From positions 62,001-126,000 of the forward strand of contig NZ_JACJRE010000007.1 in NCBI RefSeq assembly GCF_014697075.1: a DNA stretch of 64,000 bases. Reading direction: 5' to 3'. How positions within the stretch are numbered: the stretch's first letter is position 1; every line of letters begins with the position of its first letter. The stretch comes from Tolypothrix sp. FACHB-123. GTDB lineage: Bacteria; Cyanobacteriota; Cyanobacteriia; Cyanobacteriales; Nostocaceae. The notes under the pieces are model-generated. The model saw only the letters and a program-made list of their open reading frames with translations, made no database searches and had not been told where the DNA came from. Both the position numbers and the translations under genes were made by a program. Positions 17,118-25,539 of the stretch are shown piece after piece.

Positions 17118-19094
17118 ATGTCCAAAACCAAATCTGCATCGATTTATTTAGCCAATATTAGTGAGCGAGAACGCTTATCATTGAAGCGGTTGGTCGATTA
17201 TACAAATTTGAATTCAATTCCCGAAATTTGGCCAGTAGCAGCTAAGGTTTTTGGGAATACGGTGGCTCTACACGATCCCCATAGCAAACCAGAAGTAGTA
17301 ATGAATTACACGCAATTGGCAGAGAAGATTCAACAATTTGCGGCTGGTTTACAAGCTTTAGGAGTAAAAGCAGGCGATCGCATTTCTTTAATTGCTGATA
17401 ATAGTCCCAGATGGTTTATCGCCGATCAAGGAATCATGACGGCTGGGGGAGTGGATGCGGTACGTAGCGCCCAAGCCGAAAAAGAAGAATTGCTGTTTAT
17501 TATCGCCAATAGTGGCAGCACAGTGGTAGTAGTTGAGGACTTAAAGACGCTGAAGAGATTGCAAGATAGACTCAACGATTTACCAATTCAACTGGTAATC
17601 TTGCTCACCGACGAAACCCCACCAACCCAAGAAAGCTTTAAAGTACTCAATTTCTCCCAACTACTAGAAACTGCTAGCAACCGTTCTCTAGAACCAGTTG
17701 AACAAAACTACGATACTCTAGCAACGCTGATTTATACTTCAGGTACTACAGGCAAACCCAAAGGTGTGATGCTCAGTCATGGGAATTTATTACACCAAAT
17801 CAATACTTTTGGGACAGTGCTACAACCAAAAGCGGGTGAAATGGCCTTAAGTATCCTCCCAACTTGGCATAGCTACGAAAGAACAGCCGAATATTACTTA
17901 CTTTCTCAAGGTTGTACCCAGGTTTACACTAACCTGCGTTCGGTAAAAAAGGATTTAAAAGATTTTAAACCCCAGTATATGGTGGCTGTACCTCGCCTGT
18001 GGGAATCAATTTATGAAGGCGTGCAAAAGCAGTTCCGCGAACAACCAGCCAAAAAGCAACGTTTAATTAACTTTTTATTAACTAATAGCGATCGCTATAT
18101 TAGAGCCAAGCGGATTGCTGACGGGTTAAGTTTAGAGCATCTCAAAGCTTCTGCAATTGAGCGATTAGTAGCAAAGATTATCGCTGTTGGTTTATACCCC
18201 ATCCACGCCCTAGGCGAAAAACTAGTGTATGCTAAAGTCCGGGAAGCAACCGGAAGCAGAATTAAGTGTGTAATTAGCGGTGGTGGCGCACTTCCCAAAC
18301 ACATAGATAATTTTTTTGAAATCATTGGTATCCAAATTTTGCAAGGCTACGGCTTAACAGAAACATCTCCAGTAACTAATGTGCGTCGTCCTTGGCATAA
18401 TGTACGTGGTTCATCTGGCCCTGCACTACCTGCTACGGAAGTTAAAATTGTCGATCTAGAAACTCGCAAACCTTTACCAATTGGAGAACGCGGACTGGTA
18501 CTGTTGCGGGGGCCGCAAATTATGCAAGGCTATTACCAAAATCCCGAAGCGACAGCAAAAGCCATCGATGCTGAAGGTTGGTTTGATAGCGGCGATTTGG
18601 GTTGGTTAACGCCGGAAAATGACTTAGTGCTGACAGGCAGAGCAAAAGATACGATTGTTTTAACTAACGGGGAAAATATCGAGCCACAGCCGATAGAAGA
18701 TGCTTGTTTGCGATCGCCCTATATCGATCAAATTATGCTTGTCGGTCAAGACCAACGCAGTCTAGGTGCGTTAATTGTACCGAATATAGAAGCTTTAGAA
18801 AAATGGGCGGAAAGCCAAAACCTCGACTTGAGCAGCAAAAGTGATAATATTACCGCCTCACCCAGTCAAAAAATAGACCTGGAGAGTAAAATAATCCAGG
18901 AATTATATCGCAAGGAATTGAATCGGGAAGTGCAAAATCGTCCCGGCTATCGAGTCGATGACCGCATTGGCCCCTTTAAGCTCATTCCTGAGCCGTTTTC
19001 CATTGAAAATGGCTTAATGACTCAAACACTCAAAATCCGGCGTCATGTTGTCGCAGAACGCTATCGCGATCTTATTAACGCCCTGTTTGCCTAA
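17118..19094 (+). CDS. aas: Long-chain acyl-ACP/acyl-CoA synthetase (AMP-forming)
   Basis: This enzyme activates free fatty acids; the single cyanobacterial enzyme of this type (Aas, slr1609-like) recycles fatty acids released from membranes by joining them to ACP. The 658 residues show the AMP-binding motif YTSGTTGKPKGVMLSHGN, ILPTWHSYERTAEYY, GYGLTETSPVTNVRRP, WFDSGDLGWLTPENDLVLTGR and the C-terminal lid lysine region TQTLKIRRHVVAERY. It begins with ATG behind a modest GGTGATG context and is followed 43 bp later by a YlqD-family gene on the same strand. ACP rather than CoA as acceptor is from family knowledge. Confidence 0.92.
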   Translation: MSKTKSASIYLANISERERLSLKRLVDYTNLNSIPEIWPVAAKVFGNTVALHDPHSKPEVVMNYTQLAEKIQQFAAGLQALGVKAGDRISLIADNSPRWFIADQGIMTAGGVDAVRSAQAEKEELLFIIANSGSTVVVVEDLKTLKRLQDRLNDLPIQLVILLTDETPPTQESFKVLNFSQLLETASNRSLEPVEQNYDTLATLIYTSGTTGKPKGVMLSHGNLLHQINTFGTVLQPKAGEMALSILPTWHSYERTAEYYLLSQGCTQVYTNLRSVKKDLKDFKPQYMVAVPRLWESIYEGVQKQFREQPAKKQRLINFLLTNSDRYIRAKRIADGLSLEHLKASAIERLVAKIIAVGLYPIHALGEKLVYAKVREATGSRIKCVISGGGALPKHIDNFFEIIGIQILQGYGLTETSPVTNVRRPWHNVRGSSGPALPATEVKIVDLETRKPLPIGERGLVLLRGPQIMQGYYQNPEATAKAIDAEGWFDSGDLGWLTPENDLVLTGRAKDTIVLTNGENIEPQPIEDACLRSPYIDQIMLVGQDQRSLGALIVPNIEALEKWAESQNLDLSSKSDNITASPSQKIDLESKIIQELYRKELNREVQNRPGYRVDDRIGPFKLIPEPFSIENGLMTQTLKIRRHVVAERYRDLINALFA

Positions 19095-19137
19095 TAATTC
19101 CACTGAAACAATTAATATAGAGTGAACGTGAAACTGT

Positions 19138-19590
19138 ATGGATGTCTCCAAACCTCAACAAATGCTTTTGAAACGCATCGTTAATGTCAAAGTGATTGTG
19201 ACTCCTCTATGGAAAGAGGAAGTACAACAGCAATTGCAAGCGCAAATCAATCAAACCGATCAGCAATTGCAACAACTAGACATTGAAGGACAAAGAGCAA
19301 TCACCGCTATTCAAAAGCAGAGTTTGCAACCTCCTGGGCCGCAAACTCTCCAACAGATTGATAATATCCAACTCCAAGTCAATCAAAAGAAAAGCGAACT
19401 CCTAGAGCAAAAAAATCAATTCCTGCAAAACCTCCAGCAAGTACAGTACTTGGAGTTAGATCAAGAAGTTAACCAATTTCAAATGGAAGGTTTTTTCCGC
19501 ATAGAACCAGGCGATAACCTGATCAGCAAAACCCAAGTCGAAATTGTGCTTCGGGATGGGATTGTCGAAGAAATTCGTGGCGATATCTAA
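19138..19590 (+). CDS. YlqD-family coiled-coil protein
   Basis: The 150-residue protein has the order typical of the cyanobacterial YlqD family: a short N-terminal segment (QMLLKRIVNVKVIVTPLWKE), a long glutamine-rich coiled coil (about 25-110), and a C-terminal small domain (FFRIEPGDNLISKTQVEIVL) ending in RDGIVEEIRGDI. Function is unknown. It follows the acyl synthetase gene by 43 bp and may share its transcript. Confidence 0.8.
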   Translation: MDVSKPQQMLLKRIVNVKVIVTPLWKEEVQQQLQAQINQTDQQLQQLDIEGQRAITAIQKQSLQPPGPQTLQQIDNIQLQVNQKKSELLEQKNQFLQNLQQVQYLELDQEVNQFQMEGFFRIEPGDNLISKTQVEIVLRDGIVEEIRGDI

Positions 19591-20004
19591 CAATAGTTAT
19601 TTGTCAATATAGCAATCCTCAATGATTTGTGAAATATTACATGTAGGGTTGTTGACTGTTAACCGTTGATAGTTAACAGTCAACAGCCAAAACCGATATT
19701 TTTCACAACTGAAATAGGATTGCTATAGTCATTGGTCATTTGTGGTGTATGTTTTCCTAGCTATTAATCATCACAACTAACTAATGACTTATTTCCCAGC
19801 ATCTACTGACTTTTTTTAGCATTCATGCGTCAAATTCCATGCCACTTGCAATAATTCATAAAAATGCATGTGGCGTGGATTTTTCTAATTAGCAAACTTT
19901 AGTAACGCTATTTTGGCAGTCAACAGTCAACAGTCAACAGTCAACAGTCCCTTGTATTTGCCAATAAAATAAGATTGCTATCGTTAAAAAGAATCCCCAG
20001 CTTT
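19591..20004. other. Intergenic region with a MITE-like element and STRR array
   Basis: This gap holds the 120-bp element at 19608-19727, an AGTCAAC array at 19916-19948, and a partial end of the same element family near 19965-19981 (GATTGCTAT). No gene is seen. Confidence 0.6.
19608..19727. mobile_element. MITE-like element with perfect 12-bp terminal inverted repeats
   Basis: TATAGCAATCCT at 19608-19619 is inverted at 19716-19727 (AGGATTGCTATA), the similarity extends inward (TTTGTGAAA / TTTTTCACAA), and a central GTTAAC-type inverted repeat can fold the whole into a hairpin. A diverged single end, TATAGCAGTCCTAAATCATT, lies near 46963. It encodes no protein. Confidence 0.7.
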
Positions 20005-20544
20005 TTACTCCCCTGTTGCGGGTTGACAGCTGAGGATTAAATTTTTTTGAGGGCGGTTTCCTGGTTGACACTGCACTTTCGAGCCAGCCCAAACGATTTC
20101 CCATACAGGTGGCGAACTCACTAAAAGCGATCGCCCAAAGGTATTCATTTCCACGCGATATTTCACTTCACTAACTGGATTATTGCTCGGTTGAACTTGG
20201 GTGATCGTGACTAAAGCTTGATTGTGTTGGGGATAAGCTACCTCAACTTTCCGTGTCCCAACTTCTGTGACAGTTTCTTCAAAAATATTTAATGCTAACG
20301 TAGCCGGATCGCTACCTTGAAGATTGGTATTGAGACTGGTAAGGGGTATGGTTTTATATTGGGTACGCTCTGGATAATTGACCGGATCGTGGGAAATTTG
20401 AGTTGCAGCTATTTCCTGCGCTTTCCCATCGTTAGTTTCTAAGCTGTGCGCCACAGGCTGATGTTGAGAGAAATAAACTCCCGCGCCAGCAGTAGCGAAC
20501 ATACTTATTATCACAATCAAAAACAATTTCCATTTTAGTGACAT
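20005..20544 (-). CDS. Hypothetical secreted or membrane-anchored protein
   Basis: The 179-residue protein has an N-terminal signal or anchor (LKWKLFLIVIISMFATAGAG, about residues 3-22) and then a soluble domain (TLALNIFEETVTEVGTRKVE, VKYRVEMNTFGRSLLVSSPP, WEIVWAGSKVQCQPG) with two C-terminal cysteines. This layout resembles small periplasmic proteins of cyanobacteria of unknown function. It is divergent from the E2 gene, with 420 bp between them. Confidence 0.7.
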   Translation of the reverse strand: MSLKWKLFLIVIISMFATAGAGVYFSQHQPVAHSLETNDGKAQEIAATQISHDPVNYPERTQYKTIPLTSLNTNLQGSDPATLALNIFEETVTEVGTRKVEVAYPQHNQALVTITQVQPSNNPVSEVKYRVEMNTFGRSLLVSSPPVWEIVWAGSKVQCQPGNRPQKNLILSCQPATGE

Positions 20545-20964
20545 AAAAATTAAACAAGAATTTCAATTTCAAACAAGTAAATTATCAACCTTAGATTTTA
20601 GATGGAAGGTGAATCGCTGAGCTTCTACCTTCTGGTTATAAGCAGCCTTGATTTTCAATTGAGTAATTATGGGAAAAGTAAACTGAGATAACAAGCTCAT
20701 TTGATTGATAAAATACTTGCTGTGGCTGTTGATTGTAAATACTCAGCGATCGCAATTTAATTGCTATCTATATTAGACATTCATCTGGGGTTTTGGTTCC
20801 ACATGGTCATTAGTCAGTTGCTTCCTTCCCTCACCCCTAGCCCCTAGCCCCTAACCCCTAGTCCCTAGCTCTATCCCCTATCCCAAAACTCTCACACCAA
20901 GATACAATTCGATCTGGTAAAAGCTGTTAAAGTCCATAAATTCATTGATTCACCAAACCACCCT
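20545..20964. other. Divergent intergenic region upstream of the PDH E2 gene, with a CCCCTAG STRR
   Basis: The gap carries a heptamer array of CCCCTAG/CCCCTAA units at about 20834-20882. Promoters for both flanking genes must be here but no clear boxes stand out. Confidence 0.6.
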
Positions 20965-22287
20965 ATGAGCATTTACGAAGTATTTATGCCGGCGCTGAGT
21001 TCCACCATGACCGAAGGCAAGATTGTATCTTGGGTGAAGTCGCCAGGCGATAAAGTGGAAAAAGGCGAAACAGTGGTGGTTGTCGAGTCAGATAAGGCAG
21101 ATATGGATGTGGAATCCTTTTATGAAGGATATCTGGCTCATATCTTAGTGCAAGCTGGTGAATCTGCGGCTGTGGGAAATGCGATCGCTTACGTCGTGGA
21201 AACAGAAGCCGAAATCGAAGCCGCCAAGGCTGCGGCGAATTCTGGTAGCGCAGCTGCTGCGCCTACTGCTGCTCCCGAACCTGTAGCTGCAACTGTTGGG
21301 GCTGCTGCAATCCCAACGTCTCAAAATGGCTCCAACCATAAGGAAGGGCGGTTAGTGGTTTCACCCCGCGCCCGTAAATTGGCAAAAGAGCTAAAAGTAG
21401 ATTTGAAGACGCTCAAAGGTAGTGGCCCCTACGGTCGGATTATTGCTGAGGATGTGGAAATTGCTGCAAATCCAGGTAAGCCCGTCGCTAGCGCACCCGT
21501 AGCACCAACACCATCTGTATCCCCAACCGCCCCAGTAGCACCACCAACGCCAACAGCTGCACCCGCACCTGCACCCGCACCTGCACCCGTCCCCGCTGTC
21601 GCCAGTGCTGTTCCGGGACAGGTAGTACCTTTAACTACCTTCCAAAATGCAGTTGTTCGGAACATGGTAGCTACCTTATCTGTACCTGTATTCCGTGTAG
21701 GTTATACAATTACCACCGATGGGCTAGACAAGCTTTATAAGCAGATTAAATCCAAAGGCGTGACAATGACAGCGCTATTGGCAAAAGCCGTAGCCGTAAC
21801 GCTGCAAAAACATCCATTAATCAATGCTAGCTATTCAGAACAAGGAATTGTTTATCATTCTGACATCAACATTTCTGTTGCTGTAGCAATGGATGATGGC
21901 GGATTGATTACACCTGTGTTAAAGAATGCAGATTTAGTAGATATTTATTCCCTATCGCGCACTTGGAAGTCCTTAGTAGAGCGTGCGAGAGCAAAACAAC
22001 TACAACCAGATGAATACAACAGCGGCACCTTTACCGTGTCAAACTTGGGAATGTTTGGTGTAGATACATTTGACGCGATTTTACCACCTGGACAAGGTGC
22101 AATTTTAGCAGTCGGCGCATCTCGTCCGCAAATCGTCGCCACCCCCGATGGATTATTTGGCGTGCGTCAACAAATGCAGGTAAATATTACCGCCGATCAC
22201 CGAATTATTTACGGCGCTCATGCGGCTGCATTCTTGCAAGATTTAGCTAAGTTAATTGAAACCAATCCGCAATCTTTGACCATGTAA
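20965..22287 (+). CDS. pdhC: Dihydrolipoamide acetyltransferase, E2 of pyruvate dehydrogenase
   Basis: E2 transfers acetyl groups from lipoamide to CoA, making acetyl-CoA in the pyruvate dehydrogenase complex. Domains in 440 residues: one lipoyl domain (1-75, lipoylated lysine in ESDKADMDVES), an Ala/Pro linker, a peripheral subunit-binding domain (about 130-165, VSPRARKLAKELKVDL and GSGPYGRIIAEDV), a long Ala-Pro linker with (AP)n repeats, and the catalytic acyltransferase domain ending with ADHRIIYGAHAA, which holds the active-site His. One lipoyl domain and this length are typical of cyanobacteria. A terminator follows 33 bp downstream. The genes for E1 and E3 are not in the window. Confidence 0.95.
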   Translation: MSIYEVFMPALSSTMTEGKIVSWVKSPGDKVEKGETVVVVESDKADMDVESFYEGYLAHILVQAGESAAVGNAIAYVVETEAEIEAAKAAANSGSAAAAPTAAPEPVAATVGAAAIPTSQNGSNHKEGRLVVSPRARKLAKELKVDLKTLKGSGPYGRIIAEDVEIAANPGKPVASAPVAPTPSVSPTAPVAPPTPTAAPAPAPAPAPVPAVASAVPGQVVPLTTFQNAVVRNMVATLSVPVFRVGYTITTDGLDKLYKQIKSKGVTMTALLAKAVAVTLQKHPLINASYSEQGIVYHSDINISVAVAMDDGGLITPVLKNADLVDIYSLSRTWKSLVERARAKQLQPDEYNSGTFTVSNLGMFGVDTFDAILPPGQGAILAVGASRPQIVATPDGLFGVRQQMQVNITADHRIIYGAHAAAFLQDLAKLIETNPQSLTM

Positions 22288-22320
22288 GAATGATTTCTTA
22301 ATAAAACAATGTTATTTCCA

Positions 22321-22359
22321 GGCTTGGAGTTAAATCAACTTCAAGTCTTTTTATTTTTT
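22321..22359 (+). terminator. Rho-independent terminator after pdhC
   Basis: GGCTTGGAGTT (22321-22331) pairs with AACTTCAAGTC (22337-22347) using two G-T pairs, and is followed by TTTTTATTTTTT. Confidence 0.75.
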
Positions 22360-22425
22360 AAGGTGAAATTATTGCGGAACATCTCATTTACGATTAAAGC
22401 ATGTTCTCCTCAGAGTATCTTTGCC

Positions 22426-22941
22426 TTACTCTTCAAACATAGAAGCAATGGTTGCCATTGGTAGGTAAAGTCGTCGCTGTTGGTCGGGGAAAGGAAGAAA
22501 CTGATGGTGTTGGTAAAAAGCACTCGCCTTCTCATCAATCGCATCAACCAACACTGCATAAGAGGCAACCTCACTTCTGAGACTACGCCCAAAGGCATCG
22601 AACAGCAAGAAACTTCCCAATCCTTGACCTTGGTAGCGTTCATCAATGGCCAGCCTTCCTAGCAACGTAGCTGGGATAACAGGATATCTAGGCAGTTTCT
22701 TAACCTGTTGAGGCGGTAAATCCTGTAAATTGATGGCGGTGGCGCAGAGAGTGTAGTAGCCAGCAATACGTTGATTATCCAAATCTTGTAGGATAAAAGG
22801 AGCCGCAACGCGACGACGCAGATCTTGCCCAGCTTGTTGAAGTAGATAGCGGTCAAGGGATTCTATGCCACAGTTAAATCCTGAGCGATCATGTTGGGTA
22901 TTCAACGTTTCAATAGCGTAGCCAAAGGTCGGAGCAGCCAC
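22426..22941 (-). CDS. GNAT N-acetyltransferase, possible toxin of a TA pair
   Basis: This 171-residue GNAT protein resembles the TacT/AtaT-like group. It opens FGYAIETLNTQHDRSGFNCG with SLDRYLLQQA, and has YYTLCATAINL, then the acetyl-CoA binding loop RYQGQGLGSFLLFDAF and the C-terminal EKASAFYQHHQFLPFPD. Toxins of this type acetylate aminoacyl-tRNAs and block translation. It lies three bases after a small gene on the same strand, the order expected of antitoxin then toxin. The partner is not the usual ribbon-helix-helix protein, so an ordinary acetyltransferase remains possible. Confidence 0.8.
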   Translation of the reverse strand: MAAPTFGYAIETLNTQHDRSGFNCGIESLDRYLLQQAGQDLRRRVAAPFILQDLDNQRIAGYYTLCATAINLQDLPPQQVKKLPRYPVIPATLLGRLAIDERYQGQGLGSFLLFDAFGRSLRSEVASYAVLVDAIDEKASAFYQHHQFLPFPDQQRRLYLPMATIASMFEE

Positions 22942-22944
22942 TAG

Positions 22945-23220
22945 CTACAACCCCATACTCCGTTTGTATTCTTGAGCAGCCATCCGCATCTTAGAGCTAG
23001 GTTCTGGGGGATTGAGCAGGGATTCAACAAAAGCCATACTATCTTTGAGGCTGAGTTTAATCTCTTGAATATCCTCTTGTTTTTCGGTGTCGTTTGTGAC
23101 TGACTCTACAGGCTGGTAGACTACAACTAGGTCAAGTTCAAGATTCGCCAGTTCTATAGGGACTTCCAACCTCAATATCCCATCGGCATCGACACGGGAG
23201 CGTAATTTGATACTTTGCAT
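22945..23220 (-). CDS. Small protein upstream of the GNAT gene, probable antitoxin
   Basis: This 91-residue protein has an N-terminal beta-rich part (SIKLRSRVDADGILRLEVPI followed by ELANLELDLVVVYQP) that looks like the short AbrB-like or sheet domain seen in many small cyanobacterial antitoxins. The charged helical C-terminus (SLKDSMAFVESLLNPPEPS) would serve to bind a toxin. It ends three bases before the GNAT gene. The pairing and size carry the call; no family name is certain. Confidence 0.65.
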   Translation of the reverse strand: MQSIKLRSRVDADGILRLEVPIELANLELDLVVVYQPVESVTNDTEKQEDIQEIKLSLKDSMAFVESLLNPPEPSSKMRMAAQEYKRSMGL

Positions 23221-23499
23221 AATTTATTTTTTCTAGTTATTATAAACAAATTTTTTGCTAAGTATTTGAAGGTTTTTATGTAAGCTTTTGCATCCCGCAC
23301 TAATTAAGCTTTAATCTATTCTAGCAAAAGAAAAGCCCTCTTGATACCAAAATAATTGACTATATCAAGACATTTGCCTAGCTTTGCACAAATATTAGCA
23401 AGTAGCAGTCAAATCTTTGATTTTGCGATCGCTCTTCATCACTACTCTCTCTTGTGCAACAAACTTACTTTTTCAGATTAGATGCAAAGTTGAGAATAA

Positions 23500-23814
23500 C
23501 CGCTATTGAGTTGAGGAAAGCCACTATTGAGTTGAGGAAAGCCGCTATTGAGTTAAGGAAAGCCGCTATTGAGTTAAGGAAAGCCACTATTGAGTTGAGA
23601 ATAGCCACTATTGAGTTGAGGAAAGCCACTATTGAGTTGAGGAAAGCCGCTATTGAGTTGAGGAAAGCCACTATTGAGTTAAGGAAAGCCACTATTGAGT
23701 TGAGGAAAGCCACTATTGAGTTGAGGAAAGCCGCTATTGAGTTGAGGAAAGCCGCTATTGAGTTAAGGAAAGCCGCTATTGAGTTAAGGAAAGCCACTAT
23801 TGAGTTGAGAATAG
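23500..23814. repeat. Tandem array of fifteen 21-bp repeats
   Basis: Fifteen copies of CCRCTATTGAGTTRAGGAAAG, with only a few varying positions, run head to tail and are followed by a partial unit. Because 21 is a multiple of three, frames stay open on both strands: plus gives the heptad AIELRKA, minus gives AFLNSI(A/V). Units 3-5 and 13-15 have the same variant order, so blocks of units were duplicated. No homology to a known protein is visible and a non-coding minisatellite is the simpler reading. Confidence 0.9.
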
Positions 23815-23898
23815 CCGCTTCAAGGTTCGTTTTTGTGTGGTGCGATCGCTTAATGATAAAAAGTCATTGTAAATGTAGCGAAGCGGAATGAAGCAATC

Positions 23899-24609
23899 AT
23901 GAATCAGAATCTTAATTCTGCAAAAATTTCGATAGTTATTCCGACTTTCAATGAAGCGGGAAATATTCAAGATGCGATCGCTTCTACCCAACCCAGTACC
24001 AATATAGAAATTATTGTAGTTGATGGTGGCTCTCAAGATGACACTGTAGCCATAGCTCAGTCATTAGGCGTCAAAGTTATCTTGTCATCTCCTGGGCGAG
24101 CCGTGCAAATGAATGCCGGCGCTGTAGCTGCTAGCGGTGATATTTTGCTGTTTCTCCATGCAGATACCCGCTTACCTGCTGGCTTTGATGCTTTGATTCG
24201 CACTGCACTACAACAACCGGGAACCGTAGCGGGTGCGTTTAACTTGCGGATTGATGCATCGGGTTGGGGTTTGAGGTTGGTGGAATTGGGGGTAAAAGTG
24301 CGATCGCAGTTTTGGCAAATGCCTTATGGCGACCAAGCAATATTTATAACTAAAGATATATTTAACAAAATTGGCTGCTTTCCAGAATTGCCAATTATGG
24401 AAGACTTTGAACTCATACGTCGCTTACGATGTATTGGTAAAATTACGTTTATTAAAGCATCAGTTATAACATCTGCACGTCGCTGGTTGCGCAAGGGAAT
24501 TTTTAAAACTACCTTAATTAATCAAATAGTCATCATCGCTTATTTATTGGGAATATCACCAGAACGAATTCGTAGCTGGTATCGCCAAGAAAAATTTAGG
24601 AAAAATTAA
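23899..24609 (+). CDS. Family 2 glycosyltransferase (TIGR04283-like)
   Basis: This 236-residue GT-A glycosyltransferase shows ISIVIPTFNEAGNIQDAIAS at the start, EIIVVDGGSQDDTVAIAQSL, SPGRAVQMNAGAVAASGDIL and the metal-binding DxD-type LFLHADTRLP; later come MPYGDQAIFI and LPIMEDFELIRRLR. These patterns fit the TIGR04283 group, often found near pigment or arsenosugar pathway genes. Donor and acceptor are unknown. It follows the 21-bp repeat array and precedes the two VTT membrane proteins. Confidence 0.85.
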   Translation: MNQNLNSAKISIVIPTFNEAGNIQDAIASTQPSTNIEIIVVDGGSQDDTVAIAQSLGVKVILSSPGRAVQMNAGAVAASGDILLFLHADTRLPAGFDALIRTALQQPGTVAGAFNLRIDASGWGLRLVELGVKVRSQFWQMPYGDQAIFITKDIFNKIGCFPELPIMEDFELIRRLRCIGKITFIKASVITSARRWLRKGIFKTTLINQIVIIAYLLGISPERIRSWYRQEKFRKN

Positions 24610-24709
24610 GCTGATTCTCAGGGAATGAGAATATTTTAGTTGAAGATAAAAAGAGGTTCAAGAAGCTAAAAATTAGATATTAGAGTATGACTAATGACTA
24701 ATGAAAACT

Positions 24710-24771
24710 GTAGGGGCGGGTTCACCGATATCCTCATTTATTAACAAAGATCCAAATAAACCCGCCCCTAC
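24710..24771 (-). mobile_element. 62-bp palindromic MITE-like element, copy 1
   Basis: GTAGGGGCGGGTT at one end is inverted at the other (AACCCGCCCCTAC), and the interior contains GAGGATATCGGTGAA when read on the minus strand. A second copy of the same length and similar interior lies at 42183-42244. Confidence 0.8.
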
Positions 24772-24798
24772 TGACCAATGACTAATGACAAATAACCA

Positions 24799-25539
24799 AT
24801 GACTAACCGCAAATTCTATACCACAATCAAACTTTTATTGTTAAGTTGTTTAATTGCTACGGTAATAATTGCTAGTAAATATCTCAACATTCAAGATATT
24901 TTACACACCAGTATTATTTGGGTTAATAGCCTTGGTTACTTTGGCCCGATAGCATTTATCGCTATTTATAATTTAGCAACTTTGTTATTTATCCCTGGTT
25001 CTGTTTTAACCTTGAAAGGCGGTTGTCTATTTGGCGTGTTTTGGGGTTCTGTCTACGTAATAATTGCTGCAATTATTGGCGCAACTGTAGCATTTTTAAT
25101 TGGGCGTTATCTCTCACGAGATTGGGTAGCAAAACAACTAGAAAAGCATCCTAAATTTAAAGCCATCGATTTAGCTGTCGCCAAAGAAGGATGGAAAATT
25201 GTCCTCCTAACTAGGCTTTCACCTATCTTCCCCTTCAACTTATTAAATTATGCTTTTGGGGTGACGCAAGTTTCCCTTAAAGATTATATTTTAGGTTCTA
25301 TCGGTATTATTCCCGGTACAGTAATGTATGTTTATCTTGGCTCTTTAGCTACTAATCTTGCCATGTTGAGAACACCTCATCAGCCTAGTAATCCCCAAGC
25401 GCAAATCGGAGAATGGATAATCCAAGCCATGGGTGCTATTGCTACAGTAGCCGTAACTATATATATTACCAAAATTGCGCAAAAAGCCCTCAAAGAAAGT
25501 GTAGCCACAGCAACAAATAACCATGATGCAAATGAATAA
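24799..25539 (+). CDS. SNARE-associated/VTT (TVP38/TMEM64) membrane protein 1
   Basis: This 246-residue inner-membrane protein of the VTT/DedA superfamily has several hydrophobic segments. The family core is clear: PIAFIAIYNLATLLFIPGSV, LTLKGGCLFGVFWGSVYVI, GATVAFLIGRYLSRDWVAKQ and LLTRLSPIFPFNLLNYAFGV. Members are thought to act in lipid movement, or selenite and mercury transport, but function is unproved. It overlaps the next gene, a paralogue, by 17 bases, and a mercuric-reductase-like flavoprotein follows, so the three probably form one operon. Confidence 0.9.
   Translation: MTNRKFYTTIKLLLLSCLIATVIIASKYLNIQDILHTSIIWVNSLGYFGPIAFIAIYNLATLLFIPGSVLTLKGGCLFGVFWGSVYVIIAAIIGATVAFLIGRYLSRDWVAKQLEKHPKFKAIDLAVAKEGWKIVLLTRLSPIFPFNLLNYAFGVTQVSLKDYILGSIGIIPGTVMYVYLGSLATNLAMLRTPHQPSNPQAQIGEWIIQAMGAIATVAVTIYITKIAQKALKESVATATNNHDANE

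Noticed and set aside
23454-23891. 145-residue protein of ELRKA heptads
   Set aside because: It consists almost wholly of the 21-bp minisatellite, and the opposite strand is equally open, so coding was not claimed.
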